This document shows, in pieces, positions 4,909-11,518 of a DNA stretch of 11,546 bases; the first letter of the stretch is position 1; each line of letters starts with the position of its first letter. The translations under genes and the position numbers were made by a program. The notes under the pieces are model-generated. The model worked only from the letters and a program-made list of their open reading frames with translations, ran no database searches and was not told the DNA's origin. The stretch comes from CAYPOY01 sp964412395 (GTDB taxonomy: Bacteria > Chloroflexota > Anaerolineae > B4-G1), in assembly GCA_964412395.1 (NCBI GenBank), contig CAYPOY010000150.1, forward strand, positions 1-11,546. The letters are read 5' to 3'.

Positions 4909-5096
4909 GCCACTACGTGCTCCAGTTCCAGGCACACACGCAGCAGGAAGTACACGGCGCGGTTCTTCGCCGCCTGGTCTGCGGGGTCGGGGCCGAAGAG
5001 GTCCAGGTCGTGCTGAATGCGCTGCAGGTCGGCGCGCTTGAGGTCTATATCGTTGCGCTTTGCTGTCCACCCGGAGCAGGTCGCCAGGTAACCGCT
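4905..5096 (-). pseudogene. Gene-tail remnant, copy 2 (DLFGPDPADQAAKNRAVYFL)
   Basis: An open frame that begins against the stop of the radical SAM gene and ends at TGA 4907-4905. It reads LSGYLATCSGWTAKRND, IDLKRADLQRIQHDLDLFGP, DPADQAAKNRAVYFLLRV and CLELEHVVA. There is no credible start codon at its head. The distal 93 bases are about 91% identical to the remnant at 3880-3972. It looks like the C-terminus of a larger protein whose body is missing; I do not recognise the family. Its stop overlaps the -35 of the brnT promoter. Confidence 0.5.
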
Positions 5097-6679
5097 CAGC
5101 GACTTTCAGTCCCAGCCAAGTCTTCGTCCATCCCTTTGTATCGGTGAATCACTGCCTCAAATCCGTTGCTCAGATTGTCCCGAAAGGCAGCGCTGACTCG
5201 GGTGTCGCCGAAAACCTGGAATGAACGGCTGCGGTAGTGCGCGTTCAGGGTGAACATCAGTCGTTGCAGGTCAATGTAATCCTCGATGGAGCCTTCATTC
5301 ATCGCCAGGAACGGGTAGAGTTTACCATTCAGCATGTGCAAATCCTGATCCCATCCCCGCTCTCGAAAATAGGGCAAATGCTCGTTATAGAGTCGAGTCG
5401 TCGGCACAGGTGTGAAGAGCATGGGGATGATGGAACCCACGATTTCGGAGACGAAGAGGATGGTCTTGACTACCTGGTCTATCCTCTCGCCGGGCAGCCC
5501 GTAGAGGACAAAGGCGTTGACCTCCAGATTGCGCATCCGAAAGCCAGCCCTTTCGATCATCTTGACGGCCCGGACGAAGTGTTCCAGCCGCACGTGTCGG
5601 CGGTTAAGGGTGCGCAGGTATTGGTCGTCAATGCTCTCACAAGGCAGATAGAGCTTCTCGAATCGAGCTGCCTTCATCAAATCAAGCAAACGTTGCGACT
5701 GGCTCAGATGGCGGACGTCCAGTCCTTCAGGCGCGTGGAGTCTGAAGGGAAGCTTCTCGTCCAGCAGAAGCTCCAGGACTCTCTGGAAGTTTTGCTCGTG
5801 GTCCCAGAGCAAGAAGTCGGCATAGAAGGCAAATTCACGGATGCCGTAGGTCTCATACTGGTGGCGCATCTCGGCCACAATGTCCTCGGCGGGGCGGTAG
5901 TGAACGACTTGCCGACCGTTGTTGATGGTGCGCTGGGCACAATAGGCGCAGTTGTAGGGGCAGCCCCGGCCGGGTGTGATGATGGCGTAGGTTGGCGGTG
6001 TCCTGTATAGGGATAGGTCGGGCCAGAGGTCGTTGGCTTCCTCGACTTCGCCAGCGACGGCCAGGTCGGCCTGGGTGCGGCTGGCGGCGTGTTCTGGCAC
6101 CAGGGTGGGGTAGATGCCGCCCAGCAGGATGATGGTCCTATCACCGAAGCGCCGTTTGAGCCTGGCGGTGAGGTCGCGTATTGACTCCCACCAGTAGGTC
6201 ATGGTGGCCGATATCCAGACCTCATCAGGGGGATGAACGGCGTCGAAGCCCTGCTCGTCCAGCCAGGTCTCAAATTCCGGCCAGGTACGGCCAAAGTGGT
6301 ACTTGTACAGCTTCAGGCTTTGTCCTGGGTCTGTCGAAGGGCCTGTCTTGAGCGAAGTCGAAGGACTCTCTCCGTCTTTGGCGATGACGTAGGGCTGGAT
6401 GGGTCGAGTGGGGTCGTCTTGTTCATCGTATGTCTTGCCCACGTTGATGCGGTGCCGGCTTACTTTGCGCCTTTCGTCGGTCTCCATAAAGTCGAACAGC
6501 GCCAGCCGCCTATAGCTGTGTTTCCTGAGCAGTGCGCCAATGCGCAGTAAACCATAAGGTTGCGCCCACTGTGCCCAGTACTGCGTGTCGTAGACTGGCG
6601 GGTTGATGAGCAGGGCGGTCTTTTGCCGGGGATCACCGGGCAGGTCGCACACATCGAAGCGACGAACGATCTTCGCCAT
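5096..6679 (-). CDS. B12-binding-type radical SAM protein
   Basis: 527 residues. The N-terminal part has the Rossmann-like features of cobalamin-binding radical SAM enzymes: LLINPP (23-28), YGLLRIGALL (42-51), and ILLGGIYPTLVPEHA (184-198). The radical SAM core follows with the cluster motif CPYNCAYC (C240, C244, C247), and later YADFLLW and VNAFVLYGLPGE segments typical of these enzymes. The family cleaves S-adenosylmethionine with a [4Fe-4S] cluster; members often do methylations or rearrangements. The canonical DxHxxG cobalamin ligand motif is not evident, so cobalamin use is uncertain. Residues 105-121 are an in-frame repeat insertion. ATG 6679 overlaps the stop of the preceding small ORF (TAATG), implying coupled translation. 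No substrate can be deduced from the neighbours. Confidence 0.85.
   Translation of the reverse strand: MAKIVRRFDVCDLPGDPRQKTALLINPPVYDTQYWAQWAQPYGLLRIGALLRKHSYRRLALFDFMETDERRKVSRHRINVGKTYDEQDDPTRPIQPYVIAKDGESPSTSLKTGPSTDPGQSLKLYKYHFGRTWPEFETWLDEQGFDAVHPPDEVWISATMTYWWESIRDLTARLKRRFGDRTIILLGGIYPTLVPEHAASRTQADLAVAGEVEEANDLWPDLSLYRTPPTYAIITPGRGCPYNCAYCAQRTINNGRQVVHYRPAEDIVAEMRHQYETYGIREFAFYADFLLWDHEQNFQRVLELLLDEKLPFRLHAPEGLDVRHLSQSQRLLDLMKAARFEKLYLPCESIDDQYLRTLNRRHVRLEHFVRAVKMIERAGFRMRNLEVNAFVLYGLPGERIDQVVKTILFVSEIVGSIIPMLFTPVPTTRLYNEHLPYFRERGWDQDLHMLNGKLYPFLAMNEGSIEDYIDLQRLMFTLNAHYRSRSFQVFGDTRVSAAFRDNLSNGFEAVIHRYKGMDEDLAGTESR
6321..6365. repeat. Two tandem degenerate repeat units within the radical SAM gene
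   Basis: TGTCCTGGGTCTGTCGAAGG (6321-6340) is followed by TGTCTTGAGCGAAGTCGAAG (6344-6363) plus GA. The units share TGTC-TG and TCGAAGG and match a dispersed repeat type I recall from intergenic DNA of GC-rich bacteria. In frame they encode SPSTSLKTGPSTDPGQS (residues 105-121), a hydrophilic insertion between the two domains. Confidence 0.65.
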
Positions 6680-6913
6680 TACAGTTTCTTTTCGAGGCTC
6701 TCTTTCAACCCCAGGATGGCGGGCAACTTCTCCCGCTCACTCCAGACGACGACTTCGGGGAAACCGGCCAACTGATCAAACCATTCTGCTCTGTCCGAAT
6801 ACACCGGTACGCATTTGCGGGTCGCTGCCGACCATTTGTCGGTAGGCTTCCAGATCATTGTTGAATCGGGCACGCACTTTGCCGTATAGATAGTTGCGCA
6901 ACCATTCATTCAT
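6679..6913 (-). pseudogene. Small ORF, probably frameshifted, coupled to toxin and radical SAM genes
   Basis: Two overlapping frames seem to be halves of one ~75-residue protein. From ATG 6913 (overlapping the upstream toxin gene's last codons) the frame reads MNEWLRNYLYGKVRARFNND, LEAYRQMVGSDPQMRTGVFG and QSRMV, then TGA at 6778-6776. In the +1 frame the sequence continues DQLAGFPEVVVWSEREKLPA, ILGLKESLEKKL, then TAA, which overlaps the radical SAM ATG. Both ends show tight coupling, as expected of one gene in an operon. The switch point is GTT TGA, so loss or gain of one base, or programmed +1 shifting, would join them. Alternatively a 76-residue product from ATG 6909 in the second frame is made; its first half looks less protein-like. 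Function unknown. Confidence 0.4.
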
Positions 6914-7466
6914 CCAGACAGATCATGGCATCGCTGCTCAGGTGAGCCTTGCGCGGCTCCAGCAACCACGAATGATGAAGCGTGGTCATTCGGTCAAGGT
7001 GAAGCACAGCTTCATGGATATCGAATGTGGCATCCCGTGGCAGGTAGAAGACAGAACTAAACCGGTACGTGATTGCGCCCCACACAAAGTGGGGATTGGC
7101 TTTGTACTCGCCTGTCAATGTATCCTGCAACGAACGTATTGGAGCCACCAGAAAGAATTCGCCCCCTTGCCATGCACGGTCGTAGTAAGGCGATCCGCCA
7201 GTGGAGAGAATGACGACGGGCCGTTTCTTGAATTGAGTGATGGCCAGAAACTCGTCGGCACTTGTGTTAGCAACGTCGTCGGGTTGCTCCTTACGCGGGT
7301 CGAACCGCCGCACGTCCAACGTTTCGGTCGGACGGTTGGGCCAGAAGCGGGTGACCTGTGGCTTGGTGAAAGCGTAGGGGAAGCAGGCCCACCAGAACTG
7401 TCCCCGCTCATAGCGTGCTGCGTCAGACTTGTTCAGAGGCTCGTAGAAGTCAATGACCTTGTACAT
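6906..7466 (-). CDS. PemK/MazF-like toxin partner of a Panacea antitoxin
   Basis: 186 residues. Near the N-terminus YERGQFWWACFPYAF (19-33) resembles the GDIWxVxxP-type strand that starts CcdB/MazF/PemK-fold toxins. FKKRPVVILSTG (79-90) matches their RPVVVLS strand. GGEFFLVAPI follows where the next core strand would be. This fold usually cleaves RNA (MazF/PemK) or poisons gyrase (CcdB). Its ATG directly follows the stop of the Panacea-domain gene with no gap, the standard antitoxin-then-toxin order for PanA systems. It is longer than MazF (about 110 residues), so the extra parts may be specific insertions. Fold assignment is inference from motifs; toxin role is inference from context. Confidence 0.6.
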   Translation of the reverse strand: MYKVIDFYEPLNKSDAARYERGQFWWACFPYAFTKPQVTRFWPNRPTETLDVRRFDPRKEQPDDVANTSADEFLAITQFKKRPVVILSTGGSPYYDRAWQGGEFFLVAPIRSLQDTLTGEYKANPHFVWGAITYRFSSVFYLPRDATFDIHEAVLHLDRMTTLHHSWLLEPRKAHLSSDAMICLDE

Positions 7467-8174
7467 TCAGTCCTCGTGTGACAGTGTGGCCCGCAGTTCA
7501 TCAATCTCGACCGCTGGCGCAACTCCCGCGAAATCAGAGATGGAGGTCTCGTCGTCATCCAGCGCACGCAACCCTTCGGCCAGGACATCATCGTACACTG
7601 TGGTAGGGCGGACAAACTCATCCGCATCATCCAGGGCGTAGGAACGTAGTGATTCGCGCAGCCGGCGGACAGTGGGTTTCTGGACAGGAATGTACAGTTC
7701 GTAGTACTGTGTCCCTGACGGCACGACGGAGAAATCCAGCTTATCGCCCCGCCGTGCGCGTCCCATCGGCTCGGTATGATAGACATATCGGAGCATGTCG
7801 GTCGTCTCCTGGTCAGCCCAGACGCGCAGTATCCCGTTGACCAGGGTCTCGATCCCAAAACTCAGCCCGGCGGGAAAGTCCTGTGGGTCGGTTACACGCA
7901 ACAGCGTGCCCCGGTGGCCCTTGACGTTCACGAACTCCTCACGTTGCAGGTCAAAGCCCAGGCGTGTGCCGATGGTGGGAAGTTCAAAGGCGTAGGGGCC
8001 ATGCAGGTAGTATTCCCACTGCAACCCTGTCAGGGTGTGCCCGTAACGGCGTTGATGCTCCAAATCAATCAGGTAGAGGAACTTGACGAGCCGGATGGTC
8101 GTCGTGTACCCACCTAGTTCCTCGACCTGGTAGACGATGTAGAGAATGAGTTGGCCCAACTGCCTGGCGTCCAT
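7467..8174 (-). CDS. Panacea-domain (DUF4065/SocA-like) antitoxin PanA
   Basis: 235 residues. The N-terminal half carries the hallmark pattern of the Panacea domain: TTIRLVKFLYLIDLEHQRRY (25-44), then GLQWEYYLHGPYAFEL (50-65), the short and well conserved 'W-x-Y-Y-x-x-G-P' stretch. Panacea proteins neutralise many unrelated toxins and are encoded next to them. The second half (from about 130) is acidic and ends in DELRATLSHED; it is probably the toxin-specific part. The stop abuts the toxin ATG. ATG 8174 has GGCGGGGGC just upstream. A GAAC-N4-GTTC palindrome and a TAAAAT box lie at 8204-8224, so the pair may be transcriptionally regulated. Confidence 0.8.
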   Translation of the reverse strand: MDARQLGQLILYIVYQVEELGGYTTTIRLVKFLYLIDLEHQRRYGHTLTGLQWEYYLHGPYAFELPTIGTRLGFDLQREEFVNVKGHRGTLLRVTDPQDFPAGLSFGIETLVNGILRVWADQETTDMLRYVYHTEPMGRARRGDKLDFSVVPSGTQYYELYIPVQKPTVRRLRESLRSYALDDADEFVRPTTVYDDVLAEGLRALDDDETSISDFAGVAPAVEIDELRATLSHED

Positions 8175-8203
8175 CAGCCCCCGCCTTCAAAAGCTATAAA
8201 TCG

Positions 8204-8224
8204 GAACATCTGTTCTACATTTTA
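8204..8224 (-). promoter_or_regulatory. Operator-like palindrome GAACATCTGTTC beside a TAAAAT -10 box
   Basis: The 12-mer at 8204-8215 fits GAAC-N4-GTTC, the LexA/DinR box form described for Gram-positive bacteria. On the minus strand TAAAAT (8224-8219) lies just upstream, putting the predicted start point inside the palindrome, where a bound repressor would block it. No good -35 is visible. Whether this organism's LexA uses this box is not known from the window. Confidence 0.42.
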
Positions 8225-8265
8225 CCACAAGTTTCCGTTTCCCGCCACACTAGTTTGCTTCCGGG

Positions 8266-8345
8266 CTATCCCAACTCCTCCAAACTCTCCTGAATCTCCC
8301 GCAACTCCCTTTCCTTCAGCCCCCATACCTTCGGTGCCAGCGCGT
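8266..8345 (-). pseudogene. Methylase C-terminal tail, copy A (shortest)
   Basis: Reads ALAPKVWGLKERELREIQES then LEELG and TAG (8268-8266), matching the last residues of the methylase fragment at 11177. A 33-base core (8275-8307) is identical in all three copies. It has no start codon and follows the 149-aa gene by about ten bases. A remnant, not a gene. Confidence 0.75.
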
Positions 8346-8354
8346 GGTTTCCGG

Positions 8355-8804
8355 CTACTCTTGGACTTGCCCGAGTCTTCGTTTCGACTCTCCGGCTGCA
8401 AGCTCGCCAGCTGCCTCCACCACTTTGCCCACAATAGGGTTAATCAGCACACCGGTGACGGCGCCGGCCAACTGGGGCAGGTGCTTGCCAAACCATTTCT
8501 TAACATACTCCATTGTCGTCAGGTCCGGCTTCTCGGCAGTGACTGCTTCCTCCAATTTCTCAACTCGTTCTACAGCGGAGCTCCTCCTGTCCGGCGGGGC
8601 CTCAGCTTCGACCCTTTGCTTCAGTTCAGCGAACAGCTTGCGTACCTCAGCCAGGTCGCTTTCAGTCACTTGGACTCTGGCGTGGGACGCGCTGATGGTT
8701 TGGACGATGTCTTTGCCCGCCGCGACGTTAGTCGCGCCATCACCGATGGTGATTTCAATATGGTTGTCGCCGACATGCTTGGGCCTCTCACGCTTCTTCA
8801 TCAT
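8355..8804 (-). CDS. 149-aa putative effector: shared GDN/IGDGA motif, coiled coil, hydrophobic C-terminus
   Basis: ATG 8804 lies one base after the stop of the 525-aa gene, with GGAGGGTG as ribosome site. Residues 11-36 (VGDNHIEITIGDGATNVAAG KDIVQT in two parts) repeat the motif that ends the upstream protein. Residues 47-90 are a charged, probably coiled-coil helix (ESDLAEVRKLFAELKQRVEA, then VERVEKLEEAV). Residues 103-133 (WFGKHLPQLAGAVTGVLINP then IVGKVVEAAG) form a Gly/Ala-rich hydrophobic segment that could enter a membrane. The layout, an N-terminal short beta-forming motif with a helical possibly membrane-active domain, fits an effector recruited by motif-motif contact. No named family is recognised; role is inferred. 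Confidence 0.75.
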   Translation of the reverse strand: MMKKRERPKHVGDNHIEITIGDGATNVAAGKDIVQTISASHARVQVTESDLAEVRKLFAELKQRVEAEAPPDRRSSAVERVEKLEEAVTAEKPDLTTMEYVKKWFGKHLPQLAGAVTGVLINPIVGKVVEAAGELAAGESKRRLGQVQE

Positions 8805-8805
8805 T

Positions 8806-10383
8806 TCACCCTCCTACGGAGATATTCTTTCCAACAGTGACCTTCTCGGCGCCGTCGCCAATTTGAGCCACGATGTTATCACCCATCACCAGGGTGGTCG
8901 GCGTGTCCAGGCCAGCAAAGAGATGGTGTAGTGTATCACCTTCGATGTAGAAATGCTCGCCATCTCGCTGCCACGGGATGCCGATGTTGTCTAGCACTCT
9001 GTAGATCGGCCGCTCCAAGAGATGCTTCGGCACAAAGCCCAAACTCTCATCAAAAGTAGCGCTCGAAGCGTGCCCGTTGACGCATTTCAAGGTGATGGTG
9101 CCATTGAGGGTGAGGACTGCCTCACAATCCCCACACCGGATTTCGTCTCCAACCAACACCAAATTTGTGCTTTCGCAGTGCGTGCACCGATCACATAGCT
9201 CGTAGCATTGCTCGCATTCAAAGTGGACAAACGGATTCAGGCGTTTGCTTCCCAAAGCCTGGTAAAGGTCAAGCGGGAGAATGCCCAAACTCGCGCTGGA
9301 TACGCCTTCCCGCTTCACCTTCAACAATGCGTCAACGATCCTTGCGACGTAGATTCTGCCTTCATCGCTGATCTTCAGGCGACTGATGATAGGCGAAGCA
9401 CGCACGACGCTTTGTGGTTCTTGCGCCACCCATCCTCGTAGGTCACGGACTAGCTCCGGCAACCGCTTGTGCGCCCAACGACGCACGACAGAAGTGGGCA
9501 ACGTTTTGGTAAGATAGAGCTTTCCCCTGCGCGCCGTCACGCCCAAGCCGCTCGTCAACCCGTCTTCGATCTCCTCATCGTACAGCGCACCGGGTCTGAG
9601 ATATCTGCTGTCGCGAGACAGGATCTCCGCCTTGTATTCCTCCAATGCGTCCGAGTCCCCTGAAATTGACTGGCGCACTCTGGTTTGTGGGTCTAGATGA
9701 GAGAGCCGCCTGGCTCGTTCCAGGGGAAAATGCTCGTCCAGAAGTTCCTTGGGCAACTTTACCGGGGTCGGCCACACCTTCAGCGCCCTGGACAGAACGC
9801 TGATCAGTATATTGTTGATTTTCTTATCCTTGGAAAGGATGACCAGATATCCATCCGCCACACTAAGCCAGACAAAACCGTACCTGGTCTGGTATACATG
9901 ATCCGGTTCTTCGTTCTCGTTGAGAAACCTATGGATGACTTGGTACTTGTAGCGAATCTCCAATGTGTCATCGAAGCGCTCGTGGTCGCAGATGACAACG
10001 TTCCGCAGTGGCTCCTCAGACTCGTACTCTTCAGCCACCACTTGTTCTGGTTCAGTGACTGCTGTCTGTTCCTTCAGTAAGGCAGTCAGCGAGGCCTGTA
10101 TGTCCTCTGGATTCGTGATGGCTGGCAGATTGGACGGCAGAAGATAGAGTTGAAAGGAGAGTCGTCGGCCGTAACGATATTTCTCGTGGACCCGCTCAAC
10201 ATCTTCCTCCGAGATGGCCAAGTTTTTGTCAATTTCCCCGACGAGCAAGTCGTGACGCATCTTCGCTATCTTGCTCATTCGCTTGTCGTCCGATCTGAGC
10301 TTTGACAAGAGCAGTTCTCGAACGGCAAAGGCCGGGACTAGATACAGCTTGCCGAGGTTACTAAGGCGATTCTCCGTTGCCAT
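8806..10383 (-). CDS. 525-aa zinc-ribbon protein ending in the shared GDN/IGDGA motif (putative sensor or adaptor)
   Basis: ATG 10383 has a strong CGGAGG seven bases upstream. Residues 1-100 are basic and helical, 100-130 acidic and low in structure. Residues 130-205 (VICDHERFDDTLEIRYKYQV, then YGFVWLSVADGYLVILSK) look like a mixed alpha/beta domain I cannot place. A Cys-rich block has C390/C393, C397, C400/C403, C417/C420, and C434 with H438; CTHC-(13)-CGDC is a classical zinc ribbon. Residues 454-499 hold a small domain (RPIYRVLDNIGIPWQRDGEH). The last 26 residues, MGDNIVAQIGDGAEKVTVGK and NISVGG, match residues 11-36 of the next gene's product. Zinc ribbons plus a large unknown domain suggest nucleic acid or protein binding. 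Function unknown; pairing with the downstream gene is strong from spacing. Confidence 0.88.
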   Translation of the reverse strand: MATENRLSNLGKLYLVPAFAVRELLLSKLRSDDKRMSKIAKMRHDLLVGEIDKNLAISEEDVERVHEKYRYGRRLSFQLYLLPSNLPAITNPEDIQASLTALLKEQTAVTEPEQVVAEEYESEEPLRNVVICDHERFDDTLEIRYKYQVIHRFLNENEEPDHVYQTRYGFVWLSVADGYLVILSKDKKINNILISVLSRALKVWPTPVKLPKELLDEHFPLERARRLSHLDPQTRVRQSISGDSDALEEYKAEILSRDSRYLRPGALYDEEIEDGLTSGLGVTARRGKLYLTKTLPTSVVRRWAHKRLPELVRDLRGWVAQEPQSVVRASPIISRLKISDEGRIYVARIVDALLKVKREGVSSASLGILPLDLYQALGSKRLNPFVHFECEQCYELCDRCTHCESTNLVLVGDEIRCGDCEAVLTLNGTITLKCVNGHASSATFDESLGFVPKHLLERPIYRVLDNIGIPWQRDGEHFYIEGDTLHHLFAGLDTPTTLVMGDNIVAQIGDGAEKVTVGKNISVGG

Positions 10384-10423
10384 CGCGTGCCTCCGTTTAT
10401 CCGCTGCGCATTTCCCAGCGAGT

Positions 10424-10559
10424 CTATCTCCTCAACTCCTCCAAACTCTCCTGAATCTCCCGCAACTCCGCCTCCTTCAGCTCCCGCACTGTGCCGCCAG
10501 CGCGTCACTCTCCGCTTCGACCTCGCGTACCCGGGCCGTATCCCGGTCGCCAGTTTGCT
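10424..10559 (-). pseudogene. Methylase C-terminal tail, copy B (frameshifted)
   Basis: Begins against the stop of the 206-aa gene with EQTGDRDTARVREVEAESDA, LAA in one frame. One base is then missing relative to copy C, and it continues LKEAELREIQESLEELRR with TAG (10426-10424) in the next frame. The identical 33-base core is 10436-10468. It is followed 41 bases later by the 525-aa gene. Confidence 0.72.
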
Positions 10560-11180
10560 CTACCCTTCAAATCCCAGATCGAATCGCTCAGCCTCGCCGA
10601 CATCGGCCACGAAGGGGCTGACGCGGACAACCACCCGGGCTTCTGGAGCAACAAAGTACAGGTCTATCAGTGCCTCTGCCAGATCGTGGGCAATTCCCAA
10701 CGCTTCTCTAACTTCTTCCGGCCTTTGGAGTTGCCATCCAAACGTGCAACTGAACAAACCCTGCACGAATCCTCCCCATCTGGCGTAGCGAATTTGCCCC
10801 GGGTTGCTACCCAAGTCACTAGGATGCAGTCGAGAACGATACGGAAAGTCGGGTTCGGTGAGTTGAAGCAAGTGGAGAGCATTGCGGTGCTCCTGAATGC
10901 TTCTAACGCCTGAGAGCGCATAGTAAATCCAATCGTATAACTGCATCTGGTGATGTTGCCAATCTCTCAGTTGCCAATAATCTGGGCTGGGATACAGACG
11001 CTTATACTGGAGGCCAAACACCTTCACCTCCCTGCCCACAAACAGGTGATCGAAAGGCACCCAATGCTCCACACGTTGGGAGTTCGGCACAATTACCACA
11101 TTGTAGTGCTCGTTATCGAAGTAGTCCTCAATGGCGCGACTTGTCCAGTATTCGACTTGACGTTCGTTGGGGTAAGTCAC
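10560..11180 (-). CDS. 206-aa putative PD-(D/E)xK-like nuclease
   Basis: GTG 11180 overlaps the methylase stop as GTGA. I reject a longer start because the extra residues would be the methylase tail in a wrong frame. Residues 44-60 (DHLFVGREVKVFGLQYK) give Asp44 and Gln58-x-Lys60, the spacing of a PD-(D/E)xK site with Gln in place of Glu, as in Mrr-like enzymes. Glu18 or Glu38 could be the additional acidic residue. The following YWQLRDWQHHQMQLYDWIYY (68-87) is rich in aromatic residues and His/Gln. The C-terminal third is mixed alpha/beta with no motif. Coupling to a DNA methylase end suggests a restriction or accessory role, but the methylase itself is broken at the window edge. The nuclease call is inference from one motif. 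Confidence 0.7.
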   Translation of the reverse strand: MTYPNERQVEYWTSRAIEDYFDNEHYNVVIVPNSQRVEHWVPFDHLFVGREVKVFGLQYKRLYPSPDYWQLRDWQHHQMQLYDWIYYALSGVRSIQEHRNALHLLQLTEPDFPYRSRLHPSDLGSNPGQIRYARWGGFVQGLFSCTFGWQLQRPEEVREALGIAHDLAEALIDLYFVAPEARVVVRVSPFVADVGEAERFDLGFEG

Positions 11181-11518
11181 CGTAGCTCCTCCAAACTCTC
11201 CTGAATCTCCCGCAACTCCGCCTCCTTCAGTCCCCACACCTTCGCCGCAAGCGCGTCAATCTCCGCCTCGATGGCCCGCACCGCGTCCTCATCCTCCTGC
11301 GCCGCCACCTCGTGCGCTCGTTGCGACAGCGCCGCCATCGCTCGGTGGGTCGCATCGTTAGTGTCGTAGCGGGGGACACGGATCCGCTCAACGACCTTTG
11401 GCGACGCAATGCCACCGCCACCACCCGAGTACGACGAGATAGCAGCAAAGTCGGCTGGGCTGGAATTAAAACAAGCGCAGAAGAAGTGAGCTTCATAAAT
11501 GATTTTCCTCCCTAGCAA
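11177..11518 (-). pseudogene. C-terminal part of an N6-adenine DNA methylase (copy C of the tail), 5' side broken
   Basis: Reads EAHFFCACFNSSPADFAAIS, SYSGGGGGIASPKVVERIRV, PRYDTNDATHRAMAALSQRA and ends IDALAAKVWGLKEAELREIQ ESLEELR (in two parts) at TGA 11179-11177. The 'LNSSP...F...S.SGGGGIASPK...RI.IP.' pattern, from memory, is the target-recognition/C-terminal region of large Eco57I/type IIG-like or related adenine methylases. The catalytic NPPY part is not in the window. The frame is closed by TGA at 11536-11534 and the other two frames also stop within the last 50 bases. So the gene is either 5'-truncated here or interrupted by a nonsense or frameshift change. The TTG at 11518 is only the first codon permitted, not a believable start. 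Confidence 0.62.

Noticed and set aside
5237..6010. 257-codon plus-strand frame opposite the radical SAM gene
   Set aside because: Antisense of a gene with an intact CxxxCxxC motif; no independent evidence.
8266..11218. The three identical 33-mers as a CRISPR array
   Set aside because: Spacing is kilobases, not spacer-sized, and the repeats are coding tails of a methylase.
10560..11237. Longer version of the 206-aa protein starting at 11237
   Set aside because: The first 19 residues (MGTEGGGVAGDSGEFGGAT) are the methylase tail read out of frame; GTG 11180 overlapping the methylase stop is the sensible start.
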